A stretch of DNA of 64,000 nucleotides from Combretum micranthum (Eukaryota; Streptophyta; Magnoliopsida; Myrtales; Combretaceae): positions 806,001 to 870,000 of the forward strand of contig JAMXBD010000023.1 in NCBI GenBank assembly GCA_024138025.1, read 5' to 3'. Of the stretch, positions 10,041 through 23,361 are shown piece by piece. A program made the position numbers and the translations under genes. A model generated the notes under the pieces. It saw only the letters and a list, made by a program, of their open reading frames with translations, was not told the DNA's origin and searched no databases. Each line of letters opens with the position of its first letter. Within the stretch, counting starts at the first letter, position 1.

Positions 10041-12137
10041 CATGATATTTTATTTTATTTACTTTTAATATTTGTTTGTTTGTGGATTTTATCTTAAATA
10101 ATAAGAATAAATGCTAAAAACTACTTTTTAAGGCTTTTGTCATATTTGATAATGAATCTAGAGTGAAAACGCAACTTTAAATTCTATTTCTTTTTTTTTT
10201 TGTATGATTGCACTTTTAAAATAAAATTAACTATTTCAGCTTTAAGAGGAATTGTATATTTAATAGTGATTTTTTTCCTTCTTCATAAATGATTATCATT
10301 AAGTTATATTTTATTCTTTTACTTATTTATTATTCACATTAATATGTCAATTTTATTTTCATTCCATAATATCTCTAAATAATAGAATGGATTTATCATT
10401 TCATCTTTCACTCTACTCTTTTTATTCCAAATGATTCCCGCGTAAAAGTTGAAAGTTTGTTAAAATGTTGACAACTTGACGTAACATCTAGGGACTTCAA
10501 ACGTGATCCTTAAAATTAAAGATGGTATTAAATATGTCAACTTATGTTGGCTTGTTGTTTTGATATACAAGTGTTCTTCAAATTTTGAATATGTATTATA
10601 GGAAAATTCTATGGTCTCATCATTATGATGGGATCAATTCTATCACTATTCAACAATTCGCATTATACCTAATTATGATAAAATCACTAAAAAAATTAAT
10701 ATTCTAATTGATATATTTATTTTAATAATTATATGGTTGACGTGACCTTAGAAGTTCTCATGTATTATAATATGTTATATGCTATGTTTATTTGTAATTA
10801 CAATGTATCAAACTATTGAGATAATATATATACATATATATTTTTATAGCTAGATATATTATATTTTTTAAGGTGAAATGATCCGATCAAGCTTTGTTTT
10901 CAATAGAAGATAAATGATAATACCACTAGAACATGGACCTTCGACAAGAAAATGATTATTTTAATAGTGAGTAATATTATCTAATGGAGGAAAAAAAATA
11001 ATAATAACGACGCCATTTTGTGACAATAGCCAACAAACGAAAAAATGATATATAATGAGAACTCATTTTCTATTAATAATTTTCATGCAAGTAAACCATT
11101 GTTTTCCGATCACAATTAGTACTTCGTACTAGAACTTAAACCACCAGTTTGAGAAATTATTTCGATGAGCTCGACGGAGATAGATTTAGAATTTAATTTT
11201 TTTGTACTATTACAAATGGAAGAGATATTCGAAACTAGTATTTGTTACTTAAGAAATCAGGTTTAGAATTTAAAGTAGTTGTAGAGATTTGATGTTACAA
11301 GACTCGATTGCTTTTTCCAAGCAACTTTTAGGAGTTTTGACGTATTTTTTCTAAGATGATGTTACACAATAAACAAAATAAACAAACATTAATAATTACT
11401 TGTTTTGCAGAGAAATATATACTAATTATAATGCTTTTTTGGTGCCTTCTTTTTTTTTTTGTAATTAACTACATTTTATATATTTTATTTTTTACCATCA
11501 CAATGGACAGAAAAAATCGAATATAATACTTTTCACTAGCAAGTATCTAATAATTGCTTGAAATTTGTTGTTGTTTTTTTTTTTTTAAATTAATTAGTTA
11601 CTATAAATTTTTATAGAGAGTAAATTGAAATTTAATAAATAATATAGTTTATTGGAAAAAAAATTATATATCAAATGTGATCCATTTTTATGATAGTGGT
11701 AAATAGGTTTTGGTATTATAAGCTTGTGGGAGATAGTTGTGGCAATCGAATGGCAATAGTTAGATATAATTGGAAATGTCTAATTAAAATTACTGAAAAC
11801 ATATTACTATTTTTAAAGGGCCGACAATTGAGTAGTTCTATTGTACAAGCACCACTTCAGGTTAGTATAAGAGTATATGGTGGGATTTATTTATAGATTA
11901 CTCTTTACAGAGTCAGGCAGTTATATAAGATAGAGGTTTTAGAATATTCTATACCCATCCGATAAATAAATTATCAAATGATACTCATAATTGAAAAAAA
12001 AAGATAGGTATAAGAAAACTGACATTTAAAGACAAACATAAAATTAGAATGAGAAGTTTAATTTTTATAAATAGAATTAGCGATAATGATTTTTGGTAAA
12101 ATTTTTATATTTAAAACCTAGTTCCTTGTAACGATAA

Positions 12138-12168
<31 letters not shown>

Positions 12169-12748
12169 GCCAATAAATGTTAAAGAAACAAAAACAAAAT
12201 AAAAAAAAAATACAAACTCTAAGATAGAACTCTAGACAATTGAACTGAAAGTCCCCTGTCCCAATTACATTTTCTTCTTCCCCTATTTTACAGATCTCAT
12301 AGGTTATTTTTTAATATCACATAAAATTGAAATTAAATAGATATAAAAATTTATTTATTTATTTTTAGTATCACAAGTGTTATACTAGGTTTCCAGGTGT
12401 TCTGCCATAAATCAACAAGTTTTTATATGAAAGACTATGGAATATTACATATATATATATATATACACACATACATATAAATACATTTATAACTCTTCTA
12501 ATGTCACATAGACTTAAAATTATGAAAAGATAGGAATAATTTATAGCTTCGTCATATTATATTCTATCTTGGAGAATTTAGAAGATAGAGGTTCCTCCAA
12601 GGTGGTTTTAGGGGGCTACAAGGTAACATCAGGTGTAAAATTTAAAGATTTTTACCCTTATTTTGGCCCAAAAAGATTTGCACCTTATAGCATAAGAAAT
12701 GGGTAGAATTCCATATCCTTGCTACTCAGCATAAAAAAAATATATATC
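10041..12748. other. AT-rich intergenic sequence
   Basis: No protein similarity was recognised on either strand. The stretch holds long A and T runs, a TATATATA run near 12140 and short AT microsatellites near 10830 and 12450. A CATTCCA/ATGGATTT-rich part near 10360-10430 is MITE-like but has no ends that can be paired. Confidence 0.55.
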
Positions 12749-13017
12749 AAATTTAATATTTAAACTTTAAAATAATTAATTTAATACTTCATTCAACTTT
12801 TTTGTTTTTTTTTAACATCTCAAGCAGTGTTTTTGTTATATTTGGTGCCATGAAAGAACCAATCTATCATTTTTTTTTTCCTTTTATATTTTCTTCATGC
12901 CTAACACAAATAGTTTGCCTCTACCATTTTAGCAAATATAGAAAAGAGATAGTAGAAATAGTCATAAAAAACTTAATTGGTATTAAATTAACTATTTTAA
13001 AATGTAGGTACCAAATG
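12749..13017. mobile_element. Foldback MITE-like element
   Basis: The left arm (12749-12789) and the reverse complement of the right arm (12979-13017) share a core of 23 bases with 21 matches (TTTAAAATARTTAATTTAATACY). The word set ('TTTAATACTT', 'GGTACC', 'TTTAAA') is the same as in the better preserved foldback at 43192-43489. No target duplication is clear. Non-coding. Confidence 0.45.
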
Positions 13018-13830
13018 AATTTTCATCAACAGGTTCCAAATTTAATAGTTTTCCTAAAAAATGTTTTTCCAGCGTCACCTTACATTATAAACCATAATTT
13101 AGATAGACTTCCATGATCGAGTAAAATTTTCGTTATACCATGTAAAAACAGTTTTGGAAAAAAAAAAAAAAAACTATAGGTTCCATTATAATACAAAAGC
13201 TCTTAATAGCAATTTATGAAACAAATACCCATAATAGAAATTAGAGGACAAATCTATTAAAGGTCTTAAATATCTAAGGTAATATTACAAAAAGTCATTA
13301 ACGTTTTAAGTGAACCAAATAAAAACACCTTCACGCGCTTTCCTAATATGTGCATAATAAATTGTTAATTGTTGGGGGAATATTTCATACTCCTAACCGA
13401 TATGCTTTTAGCAATTTTTTATTTTTTACAAGTTCAATGTATAAAGTTGTGAAAACCGGTGGGGATCGTTTCGTAACTTTTGGAAATAAAGAGTATTTCT
13501 TTTACCCTATTGCTTTCATCTTAGATGTGACCTAACTAAATTATTTTGCCCCTTCCATGCAGATTCAAATTAATATTTAGCAAAAAAAAAAATAAATAAA
13601 TAAAAGTTTCATAAAGTTTATGTTTTCTTCATTATTAGTTAGTTATACTTTTACATTGTTAAGAAAGGATTATGGAATTTTATTATTTTTTTTCTAATTT
13701 TTCTTTTAGTGATCGCAGCTAGAAGAATGAAATCGAATCATATGGAGAATAATATTCTCACAAATTGAGTTATAAGGCGTCAAGGATTTTTTTATTTTAT
13801 TTTATCAACGAGTACCTAATTTTTGACGAA
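13018..13830. other. AT-rich spacer
   Basis: No coding or structural feature supported. Open frames here are short and of biased composition. Confidence 0.5.
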
Positions 13831-13920
13831 AATATCAATTAGGAATTTTAAAATATTCAATTTCATAACCAATTGAATATCAATTAGGAATTTTAAAATA
13901 TTCAATTTCATAACCAATTG
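13831..13920. repeat. Perfect 45-bp tandem duplication
   Basis: The 45-base unit at 13831-13875 is repeated without change at 13876-13920. It opens AATATCAATTAGG and closes CATAACCAATTG. Exact identity in such old-looking sequence points to a recent local duplication or replication slippage; a local assembly error is also possible. Confidence 0.95.
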
Positions 13921-15183
13921 AATTTTTTGTGTTTCTAAACGTTACTACATTCTTTTATTGTTTCTTAAAATAATAGACACCTATCAAGGATTAATTTAAT
14001 GATATTAGGTGAAGTAGTATTTACGGGCATGAAAAATTCAATTGAATACGAAATTGGATTTTCTAAAGTTCAGATATCTAGTTAACCTATACGTTAAATT
14101 TTATATACCAAATTAGATATGACCCCTTTACCAATTATCTTTTTTTTTTTTTTTTTTTGAATTCACTGTTAAAGTATGTACACAGACTAAAGCCTTAATT
14201 TTAGTACGAATTCCGAATTACTTAAAAAAGATAAAGAAGTTCCTAAAGATCTTGCCACTGGAAGACGGTGCTTTTCACCCGACCAAATCTTCCCGTATCC
14301 AGATACTTTTCTCTACATCATCCGTTAAACGGAGAAAAACAAGAATGAATTAAATAGTAATTAAAGCAGAAAATCAAAATTACCCTGTTGTAGAGATATA
14401 GTTAAAATATAAATAGCCCTCTTAAACTTTAGTTTTAATGTAAATATATTTTCCAAACTTTCAAATGTTATAAATCATCTTTTACTTTGTTAATTGATAA
14501 ATAAGTATTAAAAAGTTCAAAATAAACTCCTTAAACTTTAACCAGTAATATCCTTTAAACTTAGTACTTTAACATCCCTTGACTTTGATATTAATGTGTT
14601 TTTATTAACTAAAGAATAAATTTCTTTAATGTTATCAATTTATTAAAATTTAGATGATGAATTGACACATTTAAAAGTTTGGTGGCACATTAACGTGGAT
14701 ATCAAAATTTAGGAGTTATGTATGTAATTTCACGCCAAGTACAATAATACATATTCCATAAATTAAAATAAATTACTTTAGAATCTTTCTCGATATTATA
14801 AATTAGATACATGCAAGCATTAAAATAAAAAAAAAAATAAAAAATAAAAAAGCTTAAGTTTTTCAGACAGCAAATCAAGTTTGGCTTCAACGCGTTTTTC
14901 TTCTGGTACATGCTTCACGTGCACATGTGTAGCACAAAGAGAATAATCTTCAAAACTTAATATTATTATTGCAAGTCTAGTACTGTACCGACGGGAAAGA
15001 TCTAGGATAAGTTTGGATTATCTGATTTTTATCGGTATTCAATTTATATTTGTATTTTATCTGCTTAATTTATTTATAAGTAAAAAAAATTATATTTTAT
15101 CGATATTTATTTCTTGATAAATAATTTATTTAAAAATAAGAAAAATAAGATGTTAAAACGATATAAACATGACTCAATTAGCA
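13921..15183. other. AT-rich spacer
   Basis: No gene. 14380-14600 carries the 'CTTAAACTTTA' style words also seen near 16330, 42150 and 59090, a degenerate dispersed repeat. 15010-15180 is rich in GATAAAT/ATTTATC words shared with 38950-39230, 42640-42830 and 45100-45220. Confidence 0.45.
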
Positions 15184-15189
15184 AAGGTT

Positions 15190-15290
15190 CTCTCTTAGCC
15201 CAAGTGGTCAAGAGATTGATTTTTATCATAGGCAAGATATCTCCTCGTGCTTGGGGTCATGGGATCGATCTTTTCTAACGTTAGGATGCT
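15190..15290 (+). mobile_element. SINE-like unit with tRNA-derived head
   Basis: TAGCCCAAGTGG at 15196-15207 fits an RNA polymerase III A box. GATCGATCT at 15263-15271 fits a B box (GWTCRANNC) at eight of nine positions. The 66-base spacing is wide, as in heads derived from tRNAs with extra inserts. The folded arms of a tRNA gene are not preserved, so it is not a working tRNA. The tail and target duplication of a SINE could not be placed. Confidence 0.4.
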
Positions 15291-15299
15291 GTTGGTAAG

Positions 15300-15740
15300 T
15301 TATCTGCACCACCCAAATTTGGATAAGTGCTGCCCTAGTGATCTTCCACAAAAACTAAATAAGATAGTTAGGATTCCTGTGATGCAACCAGAGTCAAAAC
15401 CACCACAAAATTTTATATTTAAACTCAACAGATGCTCAACTATAACATATTCTAAACTTAAATAAAATATTCTAAATTGCCGCAGTTCAAGCTTGAAATG
15501 TGGAACCAAAACTCCAATATTTTGCGAGTTTGCAAGCAGTTTGTTTTGCTTACGCTGACCTTGGATCCTGCACTGCACTGGTATTCCAAGAGTATTCATG
15601 TGAAGATGTACAAAAGTATGAATGGAAGCATTGGGATTGTAATGGGTACCTTGAATTGAGTCCTCATAAGTCAATTGTTGGCGAGTAAAATATACACTAA
15701 ACGTTATAAAGAGGCGTGAAACGCGCAAGCATGGTCTGAT
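15300..15740. other. Coding-like segment, unidentified
   Basis: This stretch has more balanced composition than its surroundings and overlapping open frames on both strands. The plus-strand frame at 15500-15688 has a non-biased residue mix with several Cys and Trp (for example SCTALVFQEYSCEDVQKYEW). The minus-strand frame at 15300-15728 is longer (142 residues) but of less protein-like composition. I do not recognise either. It may be an exon relic of a host gene or the body of an unlisted repeat. Confidence 0.25.
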
Positions 15741-18579
15741 AAATTTAGAAACAATTTAATTTACAATCATATTCTCTGCTGTAATTATATTAGTACAATC
15801 ATATTTGGTTCATTGAATTCTGATTGTTTTAATATCTTTTTTAGTTATTTTTAAACTTAACTTTTTGCATTTAAATATTAAAAACAAAAAACTTATATGG
15901 TCTCGTCGTTTTTTGAAAGGGTTTGATCTTATCGGTTATTTAACGGTTTAAATTTATATCCAATCGTAGTAATACCATTGAAATATATTATTTATTATAC
16001 TTATTTTTTACAGTTAGATGATTGACAAAACTATATTATTGATAGGACAAGAGAAGTTAAAAATGAAAATTATTTGTGGATATAAATAGTTTCTGGGGTC
16101 TTAAGATGAGCAAAAACATTATATAGACATTATTTTCCTAACCGAAAGGAAGATAAATTTTGTACATTTTCTAACAGCCAGATGTTAAAGCAAGATAATG
16201 GACCTACAGCCTTGTCATTTTCCATTTTCACAGTGATCTTTTCCTGTACCTTGTAATTCATGCACGCCTTGTTTAAAAGTTTTTTCATCTAGGCTCGTTT
16301 GTGTAAATGTACGGATTTGTAAATAATTATCTAAACTTTGAGCTTGGTCTGATATATTTATAAATTGCTAAATATTGTAAATAATTCTTCAATTTTGATC
16401 TATTAACAAATAATCCTAACAAGGTTGCAAATAACTCCGAAACTTTACTTTAGTATGAAAATAATTTCTCAAACTTATCAAAATTTAGTGCAACACCTCA
16501 TAAAATTTGATCTTAGATCACCTTTTCTTTAATTCTTTCTAATATAAAAGCAAATATTCTTTATATTTTGGATTCATCAAAATTTAGAGAGTATGATCTC
16601 GAACTTTAAAAAATCATGGATACATCTGCTATGAGTCAAAAGTACACGGGTTTGCAAATTGCAATTGAAAGAAATAATAATAGCAAACTTTTTTTTTAAC
16701 CCTTTTATTTCATAAATAGTGCTAATAAAGGACATATCTCAATTTTGTAGACAAAAAGGTGAGAGTAAGATGGTAATGCGGTAGTTAGATCCAAGGCAAA
16801 TTGCCAAACGCTATGAAAGTTGCTTTAAAACAGAACAAGAATAATGCTAATCCTTATTATTTCTTGAACAACAATTAAATCTTTATGTTCTTTTAACATG
16901 TCTGATAAACTGGCATAATTTTGGACTGGCTAGACAAATTGGAATTCCCTCTTTGGACGTTATAAAATAATGTGCTTTTTGTTCATGGATTTCACTGTGA
17001 ATCCTCAAAACTCAAAGGGCATAGGCTCTTGTGTCTACCAATATGGGACCTATTGGCATTGGAAAGTGCTTTGATAATCAAAGCTTTCTCCTGCCTTTAT
17101 TTATTTATTTTTTTTCTTTTATGGTTTCACTTTTGTCATCGCTTCATATGTCAAAATAGTGGCCAAAAGATCAACTTAGTTGGAGGGAAAATGGGCACTA
17201 ACGAATGATTGGGGACAACAGCAACATCAAATGCTCACCCTCTTTTCTGGGGTTTAGGACATGATTGGGGTTATGAGATTTGGGCCCCTACCTTAAAGAG
17301 ATTATGGATTTTGCATAAAAGTCATTGCCATTGCAAGCTACCCTAGAATTGTTTTTCCCCGGATAATCATACCTGGGTCCCAGTGATGGATACTTTGATA
17401 TACTTGTTAAGAATGTTTAAAAAGTAAATCTTCACACTTTCAACGAGTGATCACATGCTTTATGAGGGAAAAGAAAAAAGAGAAAAGGAATATATAAAAA
17501 GAAGTTAAAAGGCTTTTCAATTTTTTTCTATAAGTGCACTTAAAATGTAAATATCAAATTTAGTACTTGAAGTTTATGCAAAATTTTAATTTATTACCTG
17601 AATTTTATAGTGGTCTGATCTTTTTTTATTATTTTCTTAATATCGTTTGTTTTATTTAGATGCAAAACAGATAACATATATTTGAATTTTATAAGTACTC
17701 TTGAGACTGTCTAGCAATAATTTGTTGCTTCCATCGCATCAGAAAAGAAAGCAAAAGATATTAGTAAAATAGTAATAGTAATAATGAAAATTTTAATTAG
17801 GTATTGGATAAACCATTATGAAGTTTTAGATGTTAAATTAGTTTTTTTACCAAATTGGAGTATCTATTTGACATTCTCCCGTTTTTAAAACACTGATTAA
17901 GGTTTCTTGCTCGGTTATATTTTTGTATAATAAGGCTGGACAGGAGCACGTGAATATTTCAACACTTCCATGTTTTGCAATTAATTACTTTGTCTCTTTG
18001 TGGCCATGTTATTCGATGTGTTTGGTAAGTTCACTGGACATGAATCCTTATCCAGCATAATAATCCAAGTTCATCCTCCAAGTCTTATAAGAGAGCAATC
18101 AATGTGAATGTTGAAAAGTACAACAGCCCCATGTTACAATTGAATATATCAATTGTTTCATTTTTCTTCCGACATTACATTTAAGCATTTTTCTTTTTGG
18201 CGGCAGGTATTGTCCAAGGGGGAATAGGAAATTAATATATATATATTATATTATATTTTTTAAATTATAAAAATATCATTGAGATGAAAATAATTTAAGA
18301 ATTTGATAAGTTAATCTTGTTTCTTGAAGAGACGGGATCATAAGTGACTAATCTAATTTTTTATTGTATTTTATAGCATCTTCGTCTCTTGAAGAGACGA
18401 GGTTCATCATGTTCTTGTATCTTCAAAAGACAAGTTTAACTTATCTATTTTTAAGATTTTTTCTCATATGACAATATTTATATAATTTTTTATTTTAAAA
18501 AATTGGCATTTTCTTCTTTAATCCTTCTCTAAGTCATTGATATATCTTCAGTATACATGCACAACACTCCTTACTCCAT
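15741..18579. other. Intergenic sequence with no supported gene
   Basis: Mostly AT-rich. 16920-17420 is less biased, with a CCAATATGGG word and GATTGGGG repeated at 17209 and 17262, and could be old promoter sequence. A 78-residue frame at 16972-17208 shows no known motif. 17530-17880 has words of the foldback family but no convincing arms. Confidence 0.45.
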
Positions 18580-18935
18580 ATATGGATGTACCCAGATATA
18601 GGTGCTAGATCAACCCGACCTGAACCCCACGGTTAACAGGGCAAGGTTGAAATGACTTAGAACTGGGTCGGGTCGATAGTGGTAGGTCATGAATCACGTC
18701 AAACCTGTTGACTCAGGAAATTTTCATTTTTTAAAATTTTCACCATTGTTTTTAATTTCTTTTAAAATAAATACAACTCATCTAACTTGCCGGCTTAACA
18801 AGTATGTGGGTTGACTTACCTAATTATTGGTTCGCTCAACGGGTCATGACTTGTACGGATGGGACCGGCCGATGGGTTTAACCTGTTAGTGGAGGTTCGT
18901 GACTAGTTACGAGTCAAATTGGACCTATGCCAATG
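18580..18935. mobile_element. hAT-type MITE or fragment
   Basis: The segment carries the alternating CCCGACC/GGGTCGGGTCG and AACGGGTCATGAC words typical of hAT-derived MITEs in plants. The left edge ATAGGTGCTAGATC and the right edge read in reverse (CATAGGTCCAATTTG) begin alike, a weak terminal inverted repeat. No 8-bp target duplication was found. Base composition stands out from the AT-rich flanks. Confidence 0.4.
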
Positions 18936-19559
18936 TTTACATAGGAGGACAAGAATGAAATATAAATGGAATGAGTATCCATTAAAATATCACCATTTCA
19001 ATGTTTGATAGAGAATGTTATATTCTAGGATAGCATAGTAAAAGTTTAGTAAGAATTGTAGATAACCTTTTAAAATCTTGTTTTAACTGTGCATGCTATA
19101 GCGAATTGTCTTTTGATGCTTCTTGCTTAGATAATTTATCAAATTCATTACCATTGTATCATTCACAATTATTTTCCCTCAAGTACTTTATCTTATTTCC
19201 ATATTCAAGTTCAACTTGCACTATATAGGCTTTGAAAATTGAAAACACACATGCCTTCCTCTTGATAGGATATACCAAACATGTAACCCCTTGAACCGAA
19301 GTCCACACATGCACAGCCCAGTTACATGCAAAGCTAAAGCATTACACGTAAGGCTTCTGTTAAAAATGATGTTCATGTCGATTGTCTACTTAAATGTACC
19401 TTGAACACATGCACGAAAGCTACTCATTAAGAGTATAACTACATACATATTATTACATCATTAGTGCCACTCAAATTGATACTTGATCAGATAACATGAG
19501 TTTTGATGTATCAAAATATAAAAATACACCTAATGCGTAATATTACAACCTAAAGGTTT
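18936..19559. other. AT-rich spacer
   Basis: Nothing recognisable on either strand. Confidence 0.4.
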
Positions 19560-21673
19560 AGAATTAAACCTTTAACAAAAATTACATAAAGTTGGAAAGG
19601 TCTTGATAAAGTCTCCAACTAAAGCAAATTTACATTATTTTGCAAAAACATTTTTCTAGTTTAGTACAAAAACGTCCAACACAAGGACATGACCCTTAGT
19701 CGTCCTACCCATCAAGGAATTCTTCCCAATTCGTTTCATAACTCAAATCATCGTAGAACTCATCATCATAAACACCTATAAAGGGAAACGTGAGTCGGAT
19801 GCCAAAAACACAATAACACAAACAAATTTAAAGTGACATGCACTCTCAGTCTAATGCAATGCAATAATCTTTAAGTTTCATTTCAATAATTAGGTATATT
19901 AAATCAACATTGGAGTATTCAAACTCTAGAAACAAACCATTGAGAAAATTGTAGGTCTTGAGTAACAACAACTGCTAAGGGGATTGATATAGGTAGCCTG
20001 GATACCTATATCTTTTATAGGAACATCTACAAAGATAATAGTTTTATCTATGATTCACAGTCGTTTCTCATCCTTACTTAACTTAATCCATAATATTACT
20101 TAGTTTAATCGATCTGATAAATGTAAACTACATCATATTACTTCCCTTTAAGAATAAGTAAACGTTATACTGATACCGTTACTCCTATCAACTATCCATT
20201 GAGCTATTTATAATTATCATTGCATCGTGAATAGGGGTAGCCCAAGTGTCTGACTACCATGTTAGCATTGTTAAACGAGGTTATTGCTTCTTGAATCAGA
20301 TTAAACAGCACACACACAAATAATTCAAACATTTTAGGTCGTCTTTATTTATAGTTGATTTAGATATTGTCTATCCTATCATTCAACAATTGAGTTACTG
20401 TGTACCTGGAATATTTTGTAAAAGATTAGTAGGCACACTCAATCGAGAAGATGAATTTATTACAAGGAAATCATTTCATATAAGACTTAATATTAATTCA
20501 TAATTAAATGGTATGTCTCTTTCTCCAACATCAAACTTAGATAATAGCTTATATCAAAACATAACTTAGTATTTACACATGGGTCTATACAACACATTCC
20601 ATTATTCTAAATTTTAAATTAAAAAGAAATATATATATATATTTTAAAGGTGCACCGGTAGGTACACAGGTTGTGTTCACCCCATGTTCCCTTTATATGA
20701 GAAACATGTTTCAAAGCAGCTCATCGTGTTATTAATGTGTTGTGTTCATGGACTTAACTCAGAGAGAAGTATGGTGCAATAGGAGTAACTATGTTTTAGT
20801 CATGTATCATTGATAGTCCAAATTCTATAGAAATCAAAGAGAAACACGATGGGATAGGAGTGACCGTGTTCCACCTATGTTGTCTCGGAATTCTACTCCC
20901 TAAAACACATAGTGAGAAGCACAATGGAGTTGGGGTCCCCATGTTCCCCCGTGTTTCTTCTCGAGTAGCTTTGTTTTCAAAGCTTAGTGAGATGCATGAC
21001 TAGACACATTACCCATGCTCCCCTTGTGCTTTGTTTTGAAAAATAGGGCATGATATTTTTAACACTTAAACATCTTATTTTTGTTTCAAGTAGATTACAT
21101 ACATTCACTATGCGCATTTAACAGCATCATACACAAACAAACTCGACATTCACTTCATTTAACAATTTACATAACTTCATTTTCGAAACTAGTATAACAT
21201 GCACACCATACTAACTTTCTTATCCATTAAATTATCATCCAAACAACTTTATTATTCTACTCCTACAAGCTCTAAAGATTCACTTAAGTGTATAGATCAA
21301 CTTAGTTCACTAATACTATCTTCAACTTACTAAAAAGTCATCTACATATAAGTTATCATACATAGAGAAGCATGTGAATAAAGGCTTAGAAGAAGTAAAC
21401 TACACTTTACCTTAGATGACCTTAATTTCTAGATGGAGTCTTGAAAAGTCCTTAATGAATTGTTGAAGAAAAGTAAATAAAAAGATTGTTTTCTTCTTCT
21501 TTTGAGGGTATCAGTTTTTGGATCTATTTTGGGTTTAGTTTTGCAAAATTTCACTTGTAATTATCTTGATCGTAGTTATAAAAGCATATTTGACTTTTGA
21601 TGCAAAAGAATAGTTGAGAAGAAGGCTTAAAACATGGTTATTGTTTAAGATCATGGGCTTGGGTCTTATATGT
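19560..21673 (-). mobile_element. Gypsy-type LTR-like sequence
   Basis: Non-coding, moderately complex sequence resembling the interior of long plant Ty3/gypsy LTRs on the minus strand. GGGAAACGTGAGTCGGATG near 19780 recalls the ACTCAC words near the matching part of the LTRs at 27536-31020 and 32637-37322. It continues beyond the Sirevirus insertion at 31217 to about 31440. Termini and target duplication were not found, so extent and family are uncertain. Confidence 0.3.
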
Positions 21674-21678
21674 GAGAT

Positions 21679-23311
21679 TGTTAGATTCTCTTAAAATAGG
21701 TTTTGATGATAACAAAAGAGTAAAAATGATAACTAATGAGTTTATTAAGTGTGTAGTATCAAGTTAAAGAGAAAGAAGAAAAATGATGAAGAGTATTCGG
21801 AATGATGAATGTTTTTCAGAAGGTTGCTTTAAGCATAAAGAATTTTTCCAGAAATCCATAACCTTTTACAGAACCTTTCACTGCAGTTTTGACAGCAGCT
21901 CTATATCATGTGATTTCACTGTTCATCTTCACCAACTTGATGCAAATCATTCTAGTTCGGTACAAAAATGAATCTTAAAGACCTAGCTCCGAGTAAATGA
22001 TTTTATTTGAATTCTACACGTTTTTCTCCTTCAAGACAAGTGATTTATCAATATCTACAATGTCCAAGATATCTATTTTCATGGGATTTTGTCTAGAAGA
22101 TTAAAAAGAAGATAAATGCTATATTGCATAGGATGAGGAAGAAGATCATGATGAACAACAACAACAAGTAACAACAAGATTTTTTACGAAAATCAAACAA
22201 GGCTTATCATCATCCTTCCGTTACAAAATTTGAATTTGGAAAAGGATAAAGTTCACGAGATTTCATCCGAGAAATACAAGGAAAATCCTATCCATAACTT
22301 GCAAGCAATTTTGAAGATCACAGCATAATTTGAATTTAAAAAAAAAAAGGGGATAAGAACATAAGATTTTTAACTGAAATTATTGGGAAAGTTTATCCAT
22401 CTTCCAATAGCTTTTTGAACATTAGAGAAAGAGTATATTTACCAAAGCAAGGAAGAAGAAAAGTATGAGGCTAAATACTTACGATGCTTTGAAAAGAAAA
22501 TAGAGAGACTTACACCTGCTGTGAAAAGGAAGAAGAAGCACAACCAATACTATTCATATTGCAAACAAAAGCTTTCTCTTTCACCAAGAAAATACAAAAC
22601 CTTATAAAGAACCTCACGAAACTTTGCTATTTCTCCTTCTAGTCTTTGAAACTGATCTCTCTCTACCTCTCCTCTGGAAGAAATACGATACCAATAAACA
22701 CTCTGCTGCAGATAAAAAAAAAAAGAGATAGAGAAAGAAGAAAAAGAACACTTACTTTGCCAACCTAAAAGGTTTCACAGAATCTTAAGATCAAAGAAAA
22801 GAACACCTTTTTTACCACAAGAAGCAAATAGAAACTGCTGCTGCTTATAATCCTACACGAGCTTATTAGTGTAATTTTTATTCTCTATTGCAATCTTGAT
22901 TTTTTTATTTCCTTGTTGATAGAAGGAACGTGTTATTGCCTTCTAGTTTTTTTTATTACAAGATTAGACTCTGTAAATCAATTATAGCTAGAGGATAGTT
23001 GTGAGAATCGAGCAGAGAGGATTACACTATCTTGTAATTTGAATTTGTTGGATATAGTGGAACAAACCCGTGGGATAACGAGGTCCTCGGCTCAGAGTTG
23101 GAAGAGTGGACTAACGCACAAGGTAGAGCCACTATAAATAGCTACCTGATCTTTTTTTTTCCCTTATCTTTTTTTTTTCAGTAATTTATTATTATTTCGT
23201 TTAATTGATATGTTATTCTCTTGTTTAAACTTAAAGGGGAAATTTTTAAAAAGGCAAAAATATTTAATAATCAATTCAACCCCCCTTCTTGATTATTATT
23301 TAGGACCAACA
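21679..23311 (+). repeat. 5' LTR of Sirevirus-type element
   Basis: Starts TGTTAGATTCTC and ends GGACCAACA, directly before the primer-binding site. TATAAATA lies at 23133-23140, about 180 bp before the end; a second TATAAAG lies near 22603. Either could be the LTR promoter. A C6 tract at 23280-23285 corresponds to the expanded C tract of the solo LTR at 49337-51056. Confidence 0.92.
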
Positions 23312-23313
23312 AT

Positions 23314-23325
23314 TGGTATCAGAGC
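23314..23325 (+). other. Primer-binding site (initiator tRNA-Met type)
   Basis: TGGTATCAGAGC lies two bases after the LTR end. It is complementary to the 3' end of plant initiator tRNA-Met, the usual primer of copia minus-strand DNA synthesis. It appears intact. Confidence 0.92.
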
Positions 23326-23361
23326 AGGCTCATTTTATTGTTTTGAGTGACCTATTTAAAA

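Noticed and set aside
15196..15271. Possible intact tRNA gene
   Set aside because: A and B box words are present, but spacing is wide and acceptor and anticodon stems cannot be formed; scored as a SINE-like head instead.
21783..21971. 62-residue frame conserved in both Sirevirus LTRs (also 26194-26382)
   Set aside because: Conservation is explained by the LTRs being copies of each other; it lies in LTR sequence with no start context or known motif.
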